From Rhea pennata (Eukaryota; Chordata; Aves; Rheiformes; Rheidae): a stretch of 64,000 nucleotides of DNA. The translations under genes and the position numbers were made by a program. The stretch's first letter is position 1. Every line of letters begins with the position of its first letter. The notes under the pieces were generated by a model that was not told the DNA's origin, did not search any database, and saw nothing but the letters and a program-made list of their open reading frames with translations. Location of the stretch: the NCBI RefSeq assembly GCF_028389875.1, contig NC_084702.1:53664053-53728052 (forward strand), given 5' to 3'. Of the stretch, positions 24,869 through 39,684 are shown in pieces.

Positions 24869-26959
24869 GGTCAGGCAGGATGAAGGCTTGATTTTGCTAA
24901 ACTCCTCCAGACAGGTAAATTGAAAGTCTCTGATTCATAAAGATTGTCATCTAAATAGACAATACGTTAGTAGAAATATAGCAGATAAAGCTGAGTAAAA
25001 AGCACAAGAAAAGTGCAACAAAAGCCCACAGCATTCATCCACACTGAAGGACTGACAGTTAATCTTATATGGCATGAAGAAGGGGACAAGGAAGGGAGGT
25101 TCTGCTTGGCCTCACAGAGCACTAACTGTTATTACCATCACTATCAAAGTTAGAGGAAATTGCATCCATTTTACTATTGAAACGTACAAACTGTACAAAG
25201 CTTTCCTAGCATCAATAAACAGTTAAATATATTAGGAAATAGTGGACATGAGCTTGCTGTTGTTCTTCAATCTCAACTTGTATTGCTTTCAGTGGCCATT
25301 TAACCTCAGTAAAGAAAGAAGGATCCAGGCCCAATGTTTTTAATTACAAGTGGCATTTCTGAGCCTTCTGTGGTCTGCACCTAATCCAAAAAAGTGACTT
25401 CATTTTGGACTCTGGTAATGTGGATGCTCTGTGTAAAAGGCAGACTGCAAACTAGTTTCCATCCTGCTTTAATAATAGGTTCACAATCCAAAAAGGAACT
25501 TTAAACACTTTATTTTAATATTCAGACTTAAGGCTTTCCTTTGTAAAAGGGTTTATAACCCAGCAATAAAAGGCTGCCTTTGAAAGTTGGCTTAAAAGGT
25601 CTTAGGAAAGCAGTGGATTTTTAGATTTAAGTTTTCAATATTTAAAAAAGATTAACAGTTGAACAGAGATAAACAAATTGGTAGCCTGCATGACCAGATC
25701 TGTTCTGACTAGGTGATAAATTCAACCTCCTTTACAGCAATCAAAATGTTCAGGATGCTCCAATGAAGAAACATTGTTTCTATAGTGCTTCCTGCAAAGT
25801 AAAACTGGGGATGATGCTGCTGGGAAAAGGTTTTCACACAGGAGCACGGCATGAGCCAAGTTCATCTGCAGCAACAGACCTGGCTGTTATCAACGAGAGC
25901 AAAAGCACACAGAATGAATGCGAAAAGAAACAGCATGCGAGAAACTTACAGAACTGAAATGGACACTAAGATGTGTTTTCTATGTGGCAGATTGCCAGAG
26001 GAAATATTTTTCTATTGGGTGGATAAGGGTTTGCCTTCTGCTGAGGTGTAACCAAGCCCCACTGAGATTCCTGTAAGCTTTCAAGGAATTGGCAGGTGCC
26101 AGGGGAATCCACATGGAAAAAAATCATTTTTTATCCAAATTAGATGTAAATGTTCTGATGGGTGAGCTATTTTCCATTTCCTTTGAGAAGTTTTTAGGCC
26201 CAGAATTTTCAGTGTTAGGAGTTGTCCCTGTATTTCAACTATCTATTTCTTGTATTGATTTCATCATGTCCATACATACATGCATACATATATATATATA
26301 AAATTCTGTCATATCAGCATCTGAACATTTTGGTTTGCTCTTCTCTAAAATTACTGCTGTTTGTCAATAAATTTCCTTACAAGGATGTCTTCAGAACTAA
26401 GTGTGAGGTTGCAGCAGAATATTTTGTATAATAGTGTAGTCTCTTTTCCTTGACACAGAAGAAAAGACTAGTCTTAAGATAATTTGGGGTCTTAGTGTCT
26501 CCTTTATTTTAACTGGTAGCTAATGACAGCAGCTCTTACCTATTTCCCAACAAGGCAGGAGTGTTTTGCTTTCGTTATCCTCTGTCCCCACACATTCTTT
26601 GAATAGGAAAGCCACAAACTGCTTTTTCAGGTGCCAGCCATCTCTGGGTCTCATCATGTGTACGGTGCTGCATCATGGGCTTCCAGGAAAGTGGCACATG
26701 ACTCCCACCTGGACACCAAGCTCCTACCCCATCTAGCAGACAGGTCACGCTTGCCCTGCCTTGGAGATGCCTGATTACATTGGCAGGTTAAAGTCCATTC
26801 CAGCCTTCCTGCCTAATCAGGTATGAGCTGTGGCAGTGCAGTGGATCTGAGACAGCCAGGCTCAGAAGAAGCCCACAAAGGGCCTCACAGCTCTGTCTTC
26901 TCTCACAGGACCAAAGGTGGTGTCCTTATAACACTGAGGACAGGATGCTGGGTCAGAGG

Positions 26960-27320
26960 CAGATGCGAGTCTGTTGCATTTTATCATTGCCCTTTGTTAT
27001 AATGTTTGAGCTTCTCATTCCACATGACAGTGTTCTCCTCACAGCCAATCTGAATTAATTTTTCAAGTAAGATTTCATGAGGCAGTATCAAATGCTTTCC
27101 TGAAATCCAAATATACTACATCTACTGCTTTCCCATCATGTGCTAATTTTGTAATTCCATCAAAAATGCAATCAAGTTTGTCTGGCAAGGTTTATTCTGT
27201 ATAAATCCCATGATTCAATTTACCTACCAGTGAAGGATGAAGGACTGAGTCAACCTTTGCAAGCTTAATCAAACTGATCCAAACCTCTGTGTTCAATAGA
27301 TTGAACTGGAAGTTTTGCAA
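26960..27320 (-). mobile_element. CR1 LINE reverse-transcriptase fragment
   Basis: On the minus strand, 27080-27135 translates to GKAVDVVYLDFRKAFDTAS, the hallmark RT domain of CR1 with the first catalytic Asp in place. One base is lost just after it, then the frame continues as HEILLEKLIQIG. Upstream on the element (27136-27230) is the conserved stretch preceding the RT motif. It is truncated at both ends and interrupted by stops. Boundaries are approximate. Confidence 0.8.
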
Positions 27321-30300
27321 GATGAGGCTTGCTCTCAGCATTTGCCTCACTTTGTGGTTTCTAATGGGATGGAAATACTGGAAGAAAAGGCTTTGGCACT
27401 GCATTTTAGTACTTCTGCACTGCTTAGAAATAGGGAGAAGCACAAAAATGTTTCTTTTAAAGTACAGTAACTGCTTCAGATTGTAAAAGAAAGGTTTTGG
27501 AAGATGAAAAAAATTGTTAGGTAACAGTTTAGGTCAAACTTTATTCTTAACTGGTTGTTTCCACTTCCCTTGCTGAACTTGCCAGAAAAAAGGAGAAAAA
27601 AATAATAGGCAGTTTGAGTAGATGAAATTCTGCTGGCACATCTGAAATCTTCTAGAGCCCCAGCCTGACAGACCGTTGACTGACATACGATTGTATGACA
27701 GACTTACAATTTCTGCCATTAAAGAGTATCTTCATCACTCTTAAGTTAGCACATCTGATGGAATTTGAGACCTTGTTCAGTCTATTTATCCCTACTTCAG
27801 AAAAAAAACACTCATATCTTCCTTTCTAAAGATTTATAATTTTTATTTTCTTAGGCAATTGTTCTCCCTTATCAGAAACCTCATCCTTTCATTTGCTTTC
27901 CATCTTTGTCTGCATTTTGTGTTTTTATATGCCCATTTGCTTTTATCTTCTTGAATTTGAAAGGGTTCTCTTCACTGTTTTAATGTGTGTATTTCTCAGA
28001 CAAGGGAATTCCTAGGACTTGTAGGAAACTTGGGCACAAAATCTGCTATACATAAAATATTATTTCTACAGACAAAACACTTATAAAAATAAAAGTGGGG
28101 CAGAAACTGAAACTGAACTTGAAAGAGGTTTAAAAAGAGTGCATGCACTGGATATTATTAGGCATAATGGGAATTACCATAAAGAAGAGCCTGATGGGCT
28201 TCTGCATGCAGTTCAATCAACTGATTAAAAAACAAAAAACAAACAATCAAAAAAAAAAAGATGGAAGCAGAAAACCAGCCTAATTGACAAAAGGATACAC
28301 TATCTGTTCTTCTCTCTAAATACTGGCTAAATCATGGTTTTGCACAAGTGCTTGTCATCTCAGTTAAACCCTAAAGCTGTAAAAAGGGGTGAAGTTAATG
28401 TGAGTATGAAGGTTCCACGTGCCGTTTTTGCACTGGGTAAGTGCTTTTGAGATGCCTTTGCTTTGCACAAGCAAGTGCAGTGAGAACATCTGCATGCATG
28501 CTCCCTGTTGCAGCTGAACTAGCAGCTTTATTAGAGTTATGTTATATCTGTATGACTTGTGCTGTAATCTGGAGGGAGCTTGTATACCTGCTGGCCAAAC
28601 TTATTTCCCTTCTCTGGACTTGTTTGGTGAAGAAAAGAGGACATTTTATAATAAAGGATAAAATTCACTCAAGTTTGGAGCATGTTTAGATGGCAAATAC
28701 TCCTAAAGGCTGTGAACATGCACCTTCTACCACCTGCCCTTTGCCAGCTGAGGAGCTTTCCATGGCCAGTTTGCCATCAGCTCTTTCCCTCCACCCTTTT
28801 CTGAGGTTACCAGCTTGTAAGGGAGGATGCACGAGCAGTTCCTGTGAGTGCTCCCTCACCTGTTTCAGCCAACATAAGCCATGTTCTGTGCACAGCTTAA
28901 CTAATAGGTCTCTCGTAACTGAGGTTATTTTGTTTAAAATGGCTTAAGCAGCGCATGCTGAAGCAGATCACTTGGCAGGCCTGAAAGTGTAACCATCTGA
29001 CGGGTGATAGCAGCAGGGAGCCATGCTAAGGCAGCAACATCTCCACCTGGCAAAGTTGCAACTGGAAGAGACATGCCCACAGCCTAACTTGCTTGCTCCT
29101 TTCAAAATGTGTTTGGTCAGTGTGGTTCATGCCTGCTTTTTTCCTGCTAGTTTCTGGTAATGAAGAGATGGTCTCTTATTTGCAATTAAGTAATTCCTCA
29201 GTGCCATGGAGAGCCATTGTATCTGTATCCAGATATATAGACAGTTCTTCTTTGGAAAACCTTGTAAGTAATTGTATAATCATTTCTATGGTGACAAAGA
29301 GTGAGAACATAACTTCCAAGACTTTTAGAATAATAATGTGCTTAAGGAAATGCATATTTTAAAATGCATTGCTTGTGTATCAAAAGGTCCTAGGCAACTT
29401 CTGGCAGCCAGGAGAGACATTCTACCATAAACCTCTTCACAGCAGGCAGCTACTCAGTCTGAAAATTAATTTCAAGAAACATGACTGACCACTGAGCAAT
29501 TTCAGCAGTAGTTTTTGCTGAACCTTTTGTGGTAAACAATGTTGTTAGCTGAGCACAGAGTGACTGGACTTCAAAATTAGCAGTTAGGCCTACAGGCAAG
29601 TACAGAAATACGGCACTGCCCATAGTATGCTAGAGCGTCTTTTGTTATGAGACAAACTCACCACTGAATTCTCACACCAGGTCTAGCACCTGGAAAGGCA
29701 AAACAGGCAACCTATATTTGCTATAGCCGCTTACATTTATCTGCTTCCATGAGCTGTTTCTGAGAAATTAACTCTAAAATGTTTCAAATAAAAGCTGGTA
29801 AAAAAATGGGCTTAAAGACCTATATCAAAATGGATGGTTTGTAAATAGTAAACAAATGCTAACTTGAGTCTGAATGTAAGACTTCTTTGGGAAATGTAGT
29901 TATCTGAATTCAGATTGAAATTGTAAGACAAGAGGGAAGATATATTCAAGGAAAGATGCATTAAATTATTCTTAAGAAAAGGAAATACTGCAGTAAAACT
30001 TGCCTTCTTTGAGTATTATACATGATACTATAGAGAATGACTTTTTTCACAAATCTTAAGATAAAAGATGATATCATCAAGAAATATTTAAACAGCTTCA
30101 GAAGATTTAGGCAGTGACTTGTATGAAGCATGTTGACTGTTCTTATGCTTTTTGTTTTGACTCAGTCATTTTTAGCTCAAGTTTCTACATATTTGGCTTC
30201 TAATGTACATTTAAGCAATGAACATAGAACATACTTTAAACTCTAATGTGCTTTTCATTATGTAAGACATTTTCTGTGTTTCAGATAGCTTGGACAATGT

Positions 30301-30462
30301 CACTAAACTTGTCAGATTTCCCTTCTGCTTCTCATAAACTAACACAATACTGTTAGGTTAGGCTTCATACTCCTGCAGAGAAATATCCAAATCCTTCCAA
30401 AAGATTGTTTACATTGACATAAGAGAGGATGGAAAACAAATTACGACATTTGTATTTGTATT

Positions 30463-30512
30463 AGGAGCCAGATACTGCCAGAACCACTGAAATCAGTGGC
30501 AACACTCCTATT
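30463..30512. repeat. Degraded palindromic short repeat
   Basis: GGAGCCAGATACTGCCAGAA leads to CCACTGAAATCAGTGG (30484-30499, a near-perfect palindrome) and ACACTCC. It resembles the hairpin repeats above but has lost its right arm. Confidence 0.45.
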
Positions 30513-33500
30513 GGTTGCTAGCATTTATAAATCCATTATTTATTTTTAAACAGACCTAATTTGGGAACCTTGAAATAGTTTATTAGCCCCCTACTGTTCT
30601 GACTTCCATCTGTCCAAGTACTTCTTGAATGAGGAGGAGATTGCTGGGTAATAGCTGTTGGAGATATATGTATGTGGCGGATTAACTGGAAGGGGTTAGG
30701 AGAAAGATTTTCTTCACAGTTTCACTCATTTCCTTCCAAAATTTGGAATTTGTTGTTTTCTTATGTCTTAGCGGAAAAGCTGAGTCCTACACCATGATCT
30801 TTCCTGGTTTTAATGGGAAAGTTGTTCAAGAATGGACTGCATGATCAGACCTGCTAAACCTGAATGAAAAATTTATTCTTTCCTTAGAGATTACAAGAAC
30901 CTACAGAGAAGAAAGGAGATTCATAAAGACAATGAAAGAGAAAAAAAAAATCTCAGTGAAAAAAATTTATTTTTAAAAAACATTTTAAAATAATCAGTGT
31001 ACAGGAAGAAAGAGAAAAATAATTAAAATGGACTCCTTTTATGACTGTGTATTTCTTTGCTGGAATTAGTTTGTCATTTCCATTAACATTAATGATACAT
31101 TTAATACTGGAAGCTTTTAAAAGAAGAAATATGTTTGTTTGAATATATTTGGTTGAATATACTGAAAAATCAGTATGAAATCCAGACAGTTCTCAGGAGC
31201 CGCCCCTGACTGGTGATGGAGAATGGAGTATTTGGAAAGTAAGACCAATGGCCTAGTCTAGCTCTTACTTAAAGCAATGAGAAGTCAGGGCCAAACTCTC
31301 TGAGGAACTTGTAGAAATTTGTAGAAATCTAGCCTGTGTAAATGAAAAATGGTTCCCTGATTCCTTAATATTCTGGACAATTAAATATCTTTTTTTAGTG
31401 AAAGTTGGTTTTCCCGCATTCATATGTGACATTTTTCAAGTCTAATGTGGCAATAATTCAGGTTTACAAGAAATTTCAATATGAACAGAGAATGGCTAAA
31501 ATCTGAGGTATGTTCCGGAGTCTTGTCAAGAACAGATAAAATAATCTAAGGTTTTAGAACCATTGATGAGTGTCTCACTAGTCTGGCATGAGCTTCTTGA
31601 ACTAAGCATGTTGGAAAAGACTCAGTAATAGAGCTATCTAAACATGGCCTTAGAAGAACCAGCTTTGCAGGGGAATTAAAATGGTCTCTTTGAGAAATGA
31701 TTCGGGATAGGATAGACATGCCAGCCTCAGGATTGCTATAAGGGTTTAGTACTGGGCAAAGAGAGTAATAAGAAACTTTTGGCATTTCAACTGTATTAAA
31801 AAAGGGTACAAAGGAACCACCTCTGGATATTGTAAAACTCACAAATAAATTCTTTATAGCTGCACAAGGAAAGATAACAATGAGAGCCCGATATTTCATT
31901 CCTAGCACAGTAAAAAAATCCTATTATAGCCAATGCAGTTATGGGTGCACCAGCTGTATTCTGGGAACTCTATATAATTTCTGTCTGTTTCTGAATGAAA
32001 ACCCTTGAGGCCAGCCTGTGAGATTTAAAAGTCCTCCTCTTTCACATACATGGCCTTCCAATCTCTGTTCATTTACCAATGCCTGGAATTAGGTAAGTTG
32101 TCATAATCAGGCATGATGCCCTTCTAGGTCAGGAAGGAGCTTCTCAAGAGCTGTCTTCCTACCCTGCAGCCTTGTATATTAGCAACAGTCATATAAAAAA
32201 ATGCACCTCCTTCTGCCTTTCTAAAATCTATACCTTGGGATGCTCTAGATGGACATTTATCATGCTGAGGTGCAGAGCTCTCTTTAGTTGGAAGGTTGGT
32301 TAATTTTTTGAGGACAGAGGAAAATTAGAAAAAGGAAAAAAGTAAACGGAAGAACTAAAATATTTTGTCTTTCCAAGCCCACTTTTCAATCACCAGTGGA
32401 AAAGAGTTACAACAGGTCAGTAAGTATCATGAAGCTGAGCTATATATTTCAACACTGTTATCAAAAACAATAAAAAAATATATTTTAAATAACACTGTTC
32501 CCCTGAAATTACAGGTTTCTTACCCAGGTATATTAGCAAACTGTGATACTACCATACCAGCCAGACTATGAGCAGTAAAATATGTGGAGACCTCAACAGG
32601 AGAGAAACAGATGGGAGGCGTCACTGTTTCTAGCACAGCCCTAAGGCATCCCTGTTCCCTTGTTCAGCACTCCATTTGGTTACTATCCTGGCTTTCCAGC
32701 TACTCAGATGACAGCTTGATTCTCCTCACAGACCTGCAGTACTGCCCTAAATTGAACAGCAAGACCACTTGGAGAAAGCAAGTAGCTTCAGTCATGAGAA
32801 CTGCTCTGCCTGAGTAAGCAGATCTTGGAGTGGGCAAAACAAGGAGTCGGAATGGCTCATGCAATTCAACTCCCTAAATAACACCACCAGGCTTAGATAG
32901 GGGAACCATAAATTGGTGGTCTAGCATGTTCAAGAAGCCAATCCAGAAGTAAATATCAAAGGTTTCTATTCAAATATATCTACAAATGGAGATATAGAGC
33001 TCTTAGTCCAGTCCAATCCCATGTCTCCCAACAGGATCTCTGAGTTCCTTTCAATGGAAAGGGTTTCTTTGTGCTGCAAAGCCCAACAAGGGTTAATTAT
33101 ATTTGTCTTGGACCTAGCAGTCCCTGGAGACTCCGCTTTGAGATTGTCCTCTCTCATTCATCACATTGGATTTCTAGCAGTTGGCTTAAGTGAGAAAGAA
33201 TATGAATAAACATCCTTTAATCTAAAAAAAATCACAATGTGTTAAACTTTGGCGATTAACTTCAATTTCTTGCTCGACTTGTTTGAAAGTGAAGCCAGTG
33301 ATGGAACTAAAGGTGAACAGCAGTGGAGGGTGTTTTATCCAGACATCTTCCTAGGTACTTCATTAAATGATGGAGGTCAATGGCATCTTGAAAGACATTC
33401 ACACTCCATAGACAGAATAGGTGTGGATCTATAGTATATTACAGACACTGTGCTACTATTTATTTTATTAAAGTTCAATCATTTGTGCCTAATCATTCTC

Positions 33501-33689
33501 AATAAATGCTTACTATTTTTCCTCTTTTAGAGGTAGAAATGATTATTTCCATATCTTCCCCAGGCATGGTGATGGCAAAACATTTCATAAGGAAAGCCTG
33601 CAGATTCATTTAATATTAGTTTCTTAATTTAATAAATAATTGCAGATACATCAATGAATTGGATTTTTCTATCTTGAATATTCATACGT

Positions 33690-33725
33690 TAGTGTTCTCA
33701 CTGAAGTCAATTGAAAAATGGCCCT
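33690..33725. repeat. Fragment of palindromic short repeat
   Basis: TTCTCACTGAAGTCAATTGA is the conserved centre of the hairpin family; flanks are not recognisable. Confidence 0.35.
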
Positions 33726-34119
33726 TCCTCTTGCTTTGTGTTTCATCCTGGACTTCCACAAAGGCAATTCCAAGATAGGGGCCTTAGAGGGAAAAAAAAA
33801 ATGATGAAGCAGAGAAGAAAGAGGAGAGAAAGGAGATGGAGAGTTTGTTCTTTCCATTAATATTAAACTGTCCATTTCCCAGCTGCATGCTCATGAAAAG
33901 GAGACTTCTTGGTGATTACCTAGTAATTCAAACCTTACAAACCCACCTCAGAACACACAAAGACAAGGTAAAAAAGGATTTTTTTATTGCAGTTTCATGA
34001 AATCTGATCCACAGCAGGGCTTGAAGAATTCACTAAGCTTTTGAACACATATGCAGACTGGTATCAATTTCTTTTTTTATTTCTTCCTTACCAGATGAAC
34101 AATGTATATGAACAATACA

Positions 34120-34153
34120 GTGTGAGTGTGTGTGTGTGAGAGTATGTGTGTGT
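34120..34153 (+). repeat. Imperfect (TG)n microsatellite
   Basis: TG repeats interrupted by GA and TA; intergenic. Confidence 0.85.
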
Positions 34154-37100
34154 AAACATGAGTAACTTTTATAAATCGAAATGCCAAAGAATACAAGTAA
34201 TAGTCTGGTTTCTATACAAGGCTCTGTCTCACAAAACAATATCTGCTGCACAAAAACAAAACAAACCTCTAAAACTATATTCACGTGCTAACATTACATT
34301 GCCTTTTACCTGTTTACCTAGTCAAAATCCTAGTCTAGAAACCAAGAAATATTCGATTAAAGATGAACCTAAATAGGGTATTATCTTTACAGTTTCTCTG
34401 TACTGTTGTCATAGACTCTTGAAGACATTTGCAGTCAAAGGGTTCCCCTCCCAAGCGGGTGCATTCTCCGTGCTTTGACACAGCCTATGCCCCGTTACAA
34501 CCCTGCTTTACTGTTCTTTAGTTACAGAGAACACAGAATGGAGGGTTGCAGTTTGGTTCCCCTGATGTAATTGTGTTTGTAGCTTGCGGTTGTAACAGAA
34601 ACTGAATTTGCTATAGAACTCTGTTCTTCATTTCTCCCAGGTACCCATGAAAATCAGAAGAACAGTGACAATGTAAGTTCTGCAGTGCGTATTACCAGAA
34701 CTGGGAAATAAAAAGGTTCCATATACTTTTGGTTCAGTGAAAGCCTCTGTGAGCAATAGGCAATATGTTCTTACTTCTTTTTTCATGATTCCATATACTA
34801 TCAAGCATTTTAATCAATTTTACTTGTTATTTTGCTGGATTTTTCAGTATGCTTTGTGGATTATATTCCACAGTGCTTTTGTTTATTTATGAATCTCTGA
34901 TCTGTTGGAAGTTTAAGAGAAATAGAACATATTTAAGTACAAATTTCTTCAAGTATTTTATTAATCAGTACATTTCTGAATGAATAACATTGTGGCTTTC
35001 TTTTTAACTTTTAGCACTGCTATTGGCCAGTTGTTAAAAGTCAGCCGGATCTGGTACAGCTTCGATTTGGTATGTGCTAGTGTTTTTAATCATCATCATC
35101 CTTTCCCTGGGCCCCAGGTTCAAAACACAATGAAATTTTAGCCAGTTTTCAATATATCTATTCTTGACTGAACATGAAAACTTCAAACAGTTTGCAGAAG
35201 TAGCAAAAGAAAATGCTGAAATGTTGGTGTTAAAAGCAAATGAAATAAACACTCAGATATCAGAGTTCACTTGCATACTCTATGCTACTCAAAAAGAAGA
35301 GCCAGCCCAAAGATGATGGCTTTATTTTCTATGATTTCTGAGGTCCAGAGAAGCTAGTTCCTTTGAATATTAAGCCCATAATACAGACCGAAATGATCTC
35401 TATCTTCCACAGGTTATACACCTCACGGAAGACAGAAAAGTTCCACAAAGCTACTGTTATGTTTAAATATGTTGATATAGCATGGCTGATGTGCTACACT
35501 ACTGAGATGATATTTAATTCACCAATATGTGCTAAGTAAATATGTGGAGAGATAGAACCATTTTATTCATCTTTTATATTAAGTATGAACATCTAACAGT
35601 AAAGAGCTACCCAGGGAATCGAACATCACGTGCATTTGTTTTATAAAACTGTGTAAAGGTTGGCCAAAGCTGTCACAGTATGATAGCATTGGCCATTTAT
35701 TTCCCCAGATCTTCACTTTGAGTGCTACAGCTTGCTTTAGAATCTTTTTTTATTAACAGAGCTTAATAAATGTAAAAATCTTGAGAGTTCTGAAGAGGTT
35801 ATTTGTCCTAGTCATGATTAATTGCTGGCTAAAGTCAAACTCTTCCCTCTGATACACCTGTGCAATCCTAGGACTACAGCCCATGACGTGAAATGTCATC
35901 AGTACAATCTCACAAAATTGCATTTTGACTAGTCCTAAAAAACAAAAGAAATGAATGGCTACTGTGTTGAATAAGCCTGTTGAAGTCAACAGCAGTCTGC
36001 ATGTGTCAGATCAACTCAGGAACTATCAGCTACTCCATACTGGCTTCATCCTTTTCCTGTAACATATTGCTGAGTGTAGTGACCCTGAAAATAAAAATAA
36101 TGGAGGCATTCTGCTAATGTCATTTTCATTTTCTTTTTCAAGGTAGCCTAGTGGAAGCTAGGACATTGTAGCAGACCCTTACCCACAGACCCTTGCACTC
36201 ACACCATGCAAAGATAGATCTGCCTATGTGGATCTTTGTGGAAGACTGGAGTCCAAGTTAGCCTCACACCCACCCAATGAAGACCATATAGCCCCCGTTT
36301 TTAAGCTGGTTTTTTTTTTCTATTTTTTGGCACATACAGTGCATAGAAGCACATTCTTGATGTGACATATCATTGGATCATCAATGATGATTATCAGCTC
36401 TCTTTCAAATGATTAATAACTAACACTTACTATTTTTTCATAGACTGAGTTATCTGGTAACATATAATTTCAGTCAGGTATCTTAAAACACCCAAACTGG
36501 CTTTAGCCACATTACCTAAAGTAACGAAAGTAGTCACACATGCCGTGTGTTTACATACATGTCAGTCATAATTTTTACCCACTGGCAATATCAACCAAAT
36601 CTGACAAAAAGGTATCAATGTCAATTATTTAATTGAAAATATATGGCTGGGGAAAAGAGGGAGAGCGCAGCTGAGCTTCTCCACAAGGCAGGCTACGTGC
36701 ATTCAGCCTTTACTGACACCAGGGAATGCAGGCAGGTGAGCATGTGTGTATGTGAGCGGGAGAGACATGTTGTGAAAGCCCTTTCTGTGGAAATAGCACC
36801 AGTGAGATCTAGAACCACATTAAACACCAGTGAACCCATCATAAGCACTAATATGCAGAAAACCACTACTCACAGAAGTGCTTATTTCCTTTTTATGAAC
36901 TAAGATTCAGACTGTATGGCATGGAGTGCTTTAGAGAGCATTTCCAGTATTTTGAATTGCATTTTTGGAAGCCAGAGTATGGATTTGATTGGAGGTGTAA
37001 GCAACCATAACATTGACAGTGAGAGCACTAAACCATTGATGGTTTTATTCATATCAAGTTTTATTTCTAAGTTAAACATACTCAGATTTGATGTGGCCCT

Positions 37101-39652
37101 TTCATGGATGAACTATGTAACAGGAGGCTGCAAATAATCCATCCTTCATTTCCAAAGACAGAAAGAAATTGTGGTCATCGTTCTTATAGGAAAAAGAACG
37201 TGCAAAGAGGAAGCAGGGCCATAACTTAGGTTTCATGGGCACAATGAGAGTGAAAAAACAAGGACAGACTGTGTTCCAGAGGAAATTACAGCAGATTGCA
37301 AGTTCTTCCATCCAGTTTTAGGGTACAGAATTGCTTCTCTTCTCCCAGTTCTGTAGCTCTGTGCTGAAAGATGCCCGTAGCTCCCTTCAGAGAGCTGCAC
37401 TGCATCTCACAGGACAAGCGTCCTTTAGCATAAAAGAATTCAGGCAACCAAACACTGCAGAGCAGTATTAACTATCTGTGGTGGTGGAGACTCCTTCCAG
37501 TGGTACTGCAGGAACACCTATAAAAGATATTACAGAGTGAAAAACGGAGCCGTGCTGGCAGGAGATCTGGGTGACAAACTGGTTATTAATGAGCCTTGTC
37601 TTTGAGACTTCTTTTACTATAGTGCTCTCACTACCACTGAGCTATATTTACCAGGTTTTTATTTCCTCCCAACTGGAAGACAGGGACAAATAAAGCTTTT
37701 GTTTTACACTTCTGACCGATGTATTCCTCCTATCTTCATTCTCTAATAATGATCTCACTCACCTGAGCAATTCTTATTCATCTGTATGGCAAAAGAATGA
37801 AAGATCACAGAATGAGGTTCATAGCTAGAAACCTATAGAAGGAGGAAGGAATTTTGGGAAAGGCTTCAAGGGTGTCTGGTCACAGATCTGTTGAAAAACA
37901 CCAAGCAAAAGCTTCTGTTTCTCATGTTATCTTGGCAAAGAAATCTTTCCAACTACAAAACAATAACTACATATAACTAGAATTAAAATAAGGGAATAGC
38001 ATCTCACGGCTAGCTAATATCCTGAATAGGCCCTTATTAAAAACTGTCTGAAACCATCCAGCCAGATTAATTGACTATTTTGAAAATCAACACAGTGGGC
38101 AGAACTATACATTGATTGCATATATCAATCTAAGTATATGAGGAAAGTCATGATTCTAAAATATAAGTAACATTGTATAAGTAACTGTGATGCAGCCACA
38201 CAAGTAATGTTTCACTGCAGACATTCTTAACATTAATCCATAATGTAACTAGCTGCAGTAAGAGAAGAAAAAAGAGAGAGAGAAAAAACAGTTTTTAGCT
38301 ATCCTATATCTCAGACAGGGTGATATAACATAGCATATGTTTTAAAATGATAAAGACTTCCAAGAATAAGATGCAGTTTCCAGAAAAATATTCATACACG
38401 CCCAAACAAATGCAAAATCTTGTAATAATTGAATAATTGCAGCTTTCTATATCTAAGAAGTTAAAAAAATACAGTCCAAACCAGCCTTTTTTCAGTGGCT
38501 TAGCCGGTCAACACTCTCATACACAAAGCCCAGTGCTCTTCCCTAAAACCTAAGAATTAATCAGCATTATGTAAGAGATTTTTTATAACACTCTAAAAAT
38601 ACATTGTGAATTCCTTTCCAATGTTGGACTGAGAAGCTTTAAAGTACAGCCACCCTTCATCCCCCTTTTTAACAAACGCTGGATCTTCATTTCTGATATT
38701 AAAAACTTAAAATTGTCTCAGTATATGTGCCTCAAATCTCATTAATTACAATATCAGCCCCAGGAGATGCAATTGCTGCTGCTAAGAGCAATGTTTGTGC
38801 TCAAAATGATTTGAGCAAGGGCACTGATACACAGATATTGTATGTGCATAAAAATTTTTAAAAAGAGCTAATGACATAAAACTTCGTAAGACTATTTGGA
38901 TGTTTTCATGTTAATCTCACTGTTTACTAACCAAACTTTTGTATCCACGTGATAATGTTTTGTTTGCACAGTAGTGATAGCTAATACAACATGATACCAT
39001 TCTTGCAAAGGCATTAACCTTAGCCTGACAGATCTACAACAAAGTCCTAGGAGTACCTTAATTCTGTCTTATGTTCTATTTTTCATATTCATAATAAATA
39101 AGTACTAGTATTATTTCTGTATTTTCCACTGAAGGCTCTCTAAACAAAGTTACAAACATCCTCTGAATGTCAGTGTTCATTTGGGAACCAGACCTATAAC
39201 GAGAAGGAGCTTTACACTGTGTGGATCTTGCAACAAAATTATTACTGGGACAGACTCCTCCTGCTCATTTCTGGTGTCCATTCCTACCCTCTCAAAGTTC
39301 ATTCCACTTGGCCTGGATTAGTCCCCCAAATCAGAATTTGATCTATGAACATCTAAGGCATTTGCAGTCCTTTAGACCAACATAAATCACAAGAAAAATG
39401 GGAACAAAGCATTTTCAGCTGTGAAAATCTTGTTATGGAATGAATATCCAAAGGGCATTAGAACAATCTGATCTCATCTTTCGCAAACACCTCAACATTG
39501 TTCTTTTCCAGAAAAACTTCCCCATACACAACTGACAACACTGACATAGCTGTCTTCTCAGAATAAGCCCCCACCCTGCCAAACCACAAACAAATGAGTC
39601 AAAATTACTGAGGAAAACCAAACCATTTCACATATGCCAACAAGAGTTTCTG

Positions 39653-39656
<4 letters not shown>

Positions 39657-39684
<28 letters not shown>
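39657..39684 (+). repeat. (A)28 tract
   Basis: Uninterrupted run of 28 A. No AATAAA signal or recognisable retrocopied coding sequence precedes it, so I do not call a processed pseudogene. Confidence 0.95.

Larger units (their letters stand above)
15261..26959. other. Intergenic; no gene recognised
   Basis: AT-rich DNA with the two hairpin repeats at 18.2 and 18.85 kb listed separately. A possible decayed hairpin arm lies at about 20715-20779. Frames up to 100 codons (for example 22818-23120 and 18421-18708) show no recognisable domain. Confidence 0.6.
27321..39656. other. Intergenic; no gene recognised
   Basis: AT-rich DNA with the small repeats listed separately. The longest frame is 120 codons on the minus strand (31546-31908); I do not recognise its product and it has no neighbouring splice or coding signal. 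Confidence 0.6.

Noticed and set aside
31546-31908. 120-codon open frame on the minus strand
   Set aside because: The longest frame in the AT-rich part, but I see no family motif, no splice context and no start context. Chance is the simpler reading; a translated search would settle it.
35034-35252. Possible decayed protein-coding remnant
   Set aside because: Both strands give partly plausible peptides, but neither resembles a family I know and there are no splice signals.
39400-39684. Processed pseudogene ending in the (A)28 tract
   Set aside because: No recognisable coding sequence or polyadenylation signal precedes the tract and no target duplication was seen.
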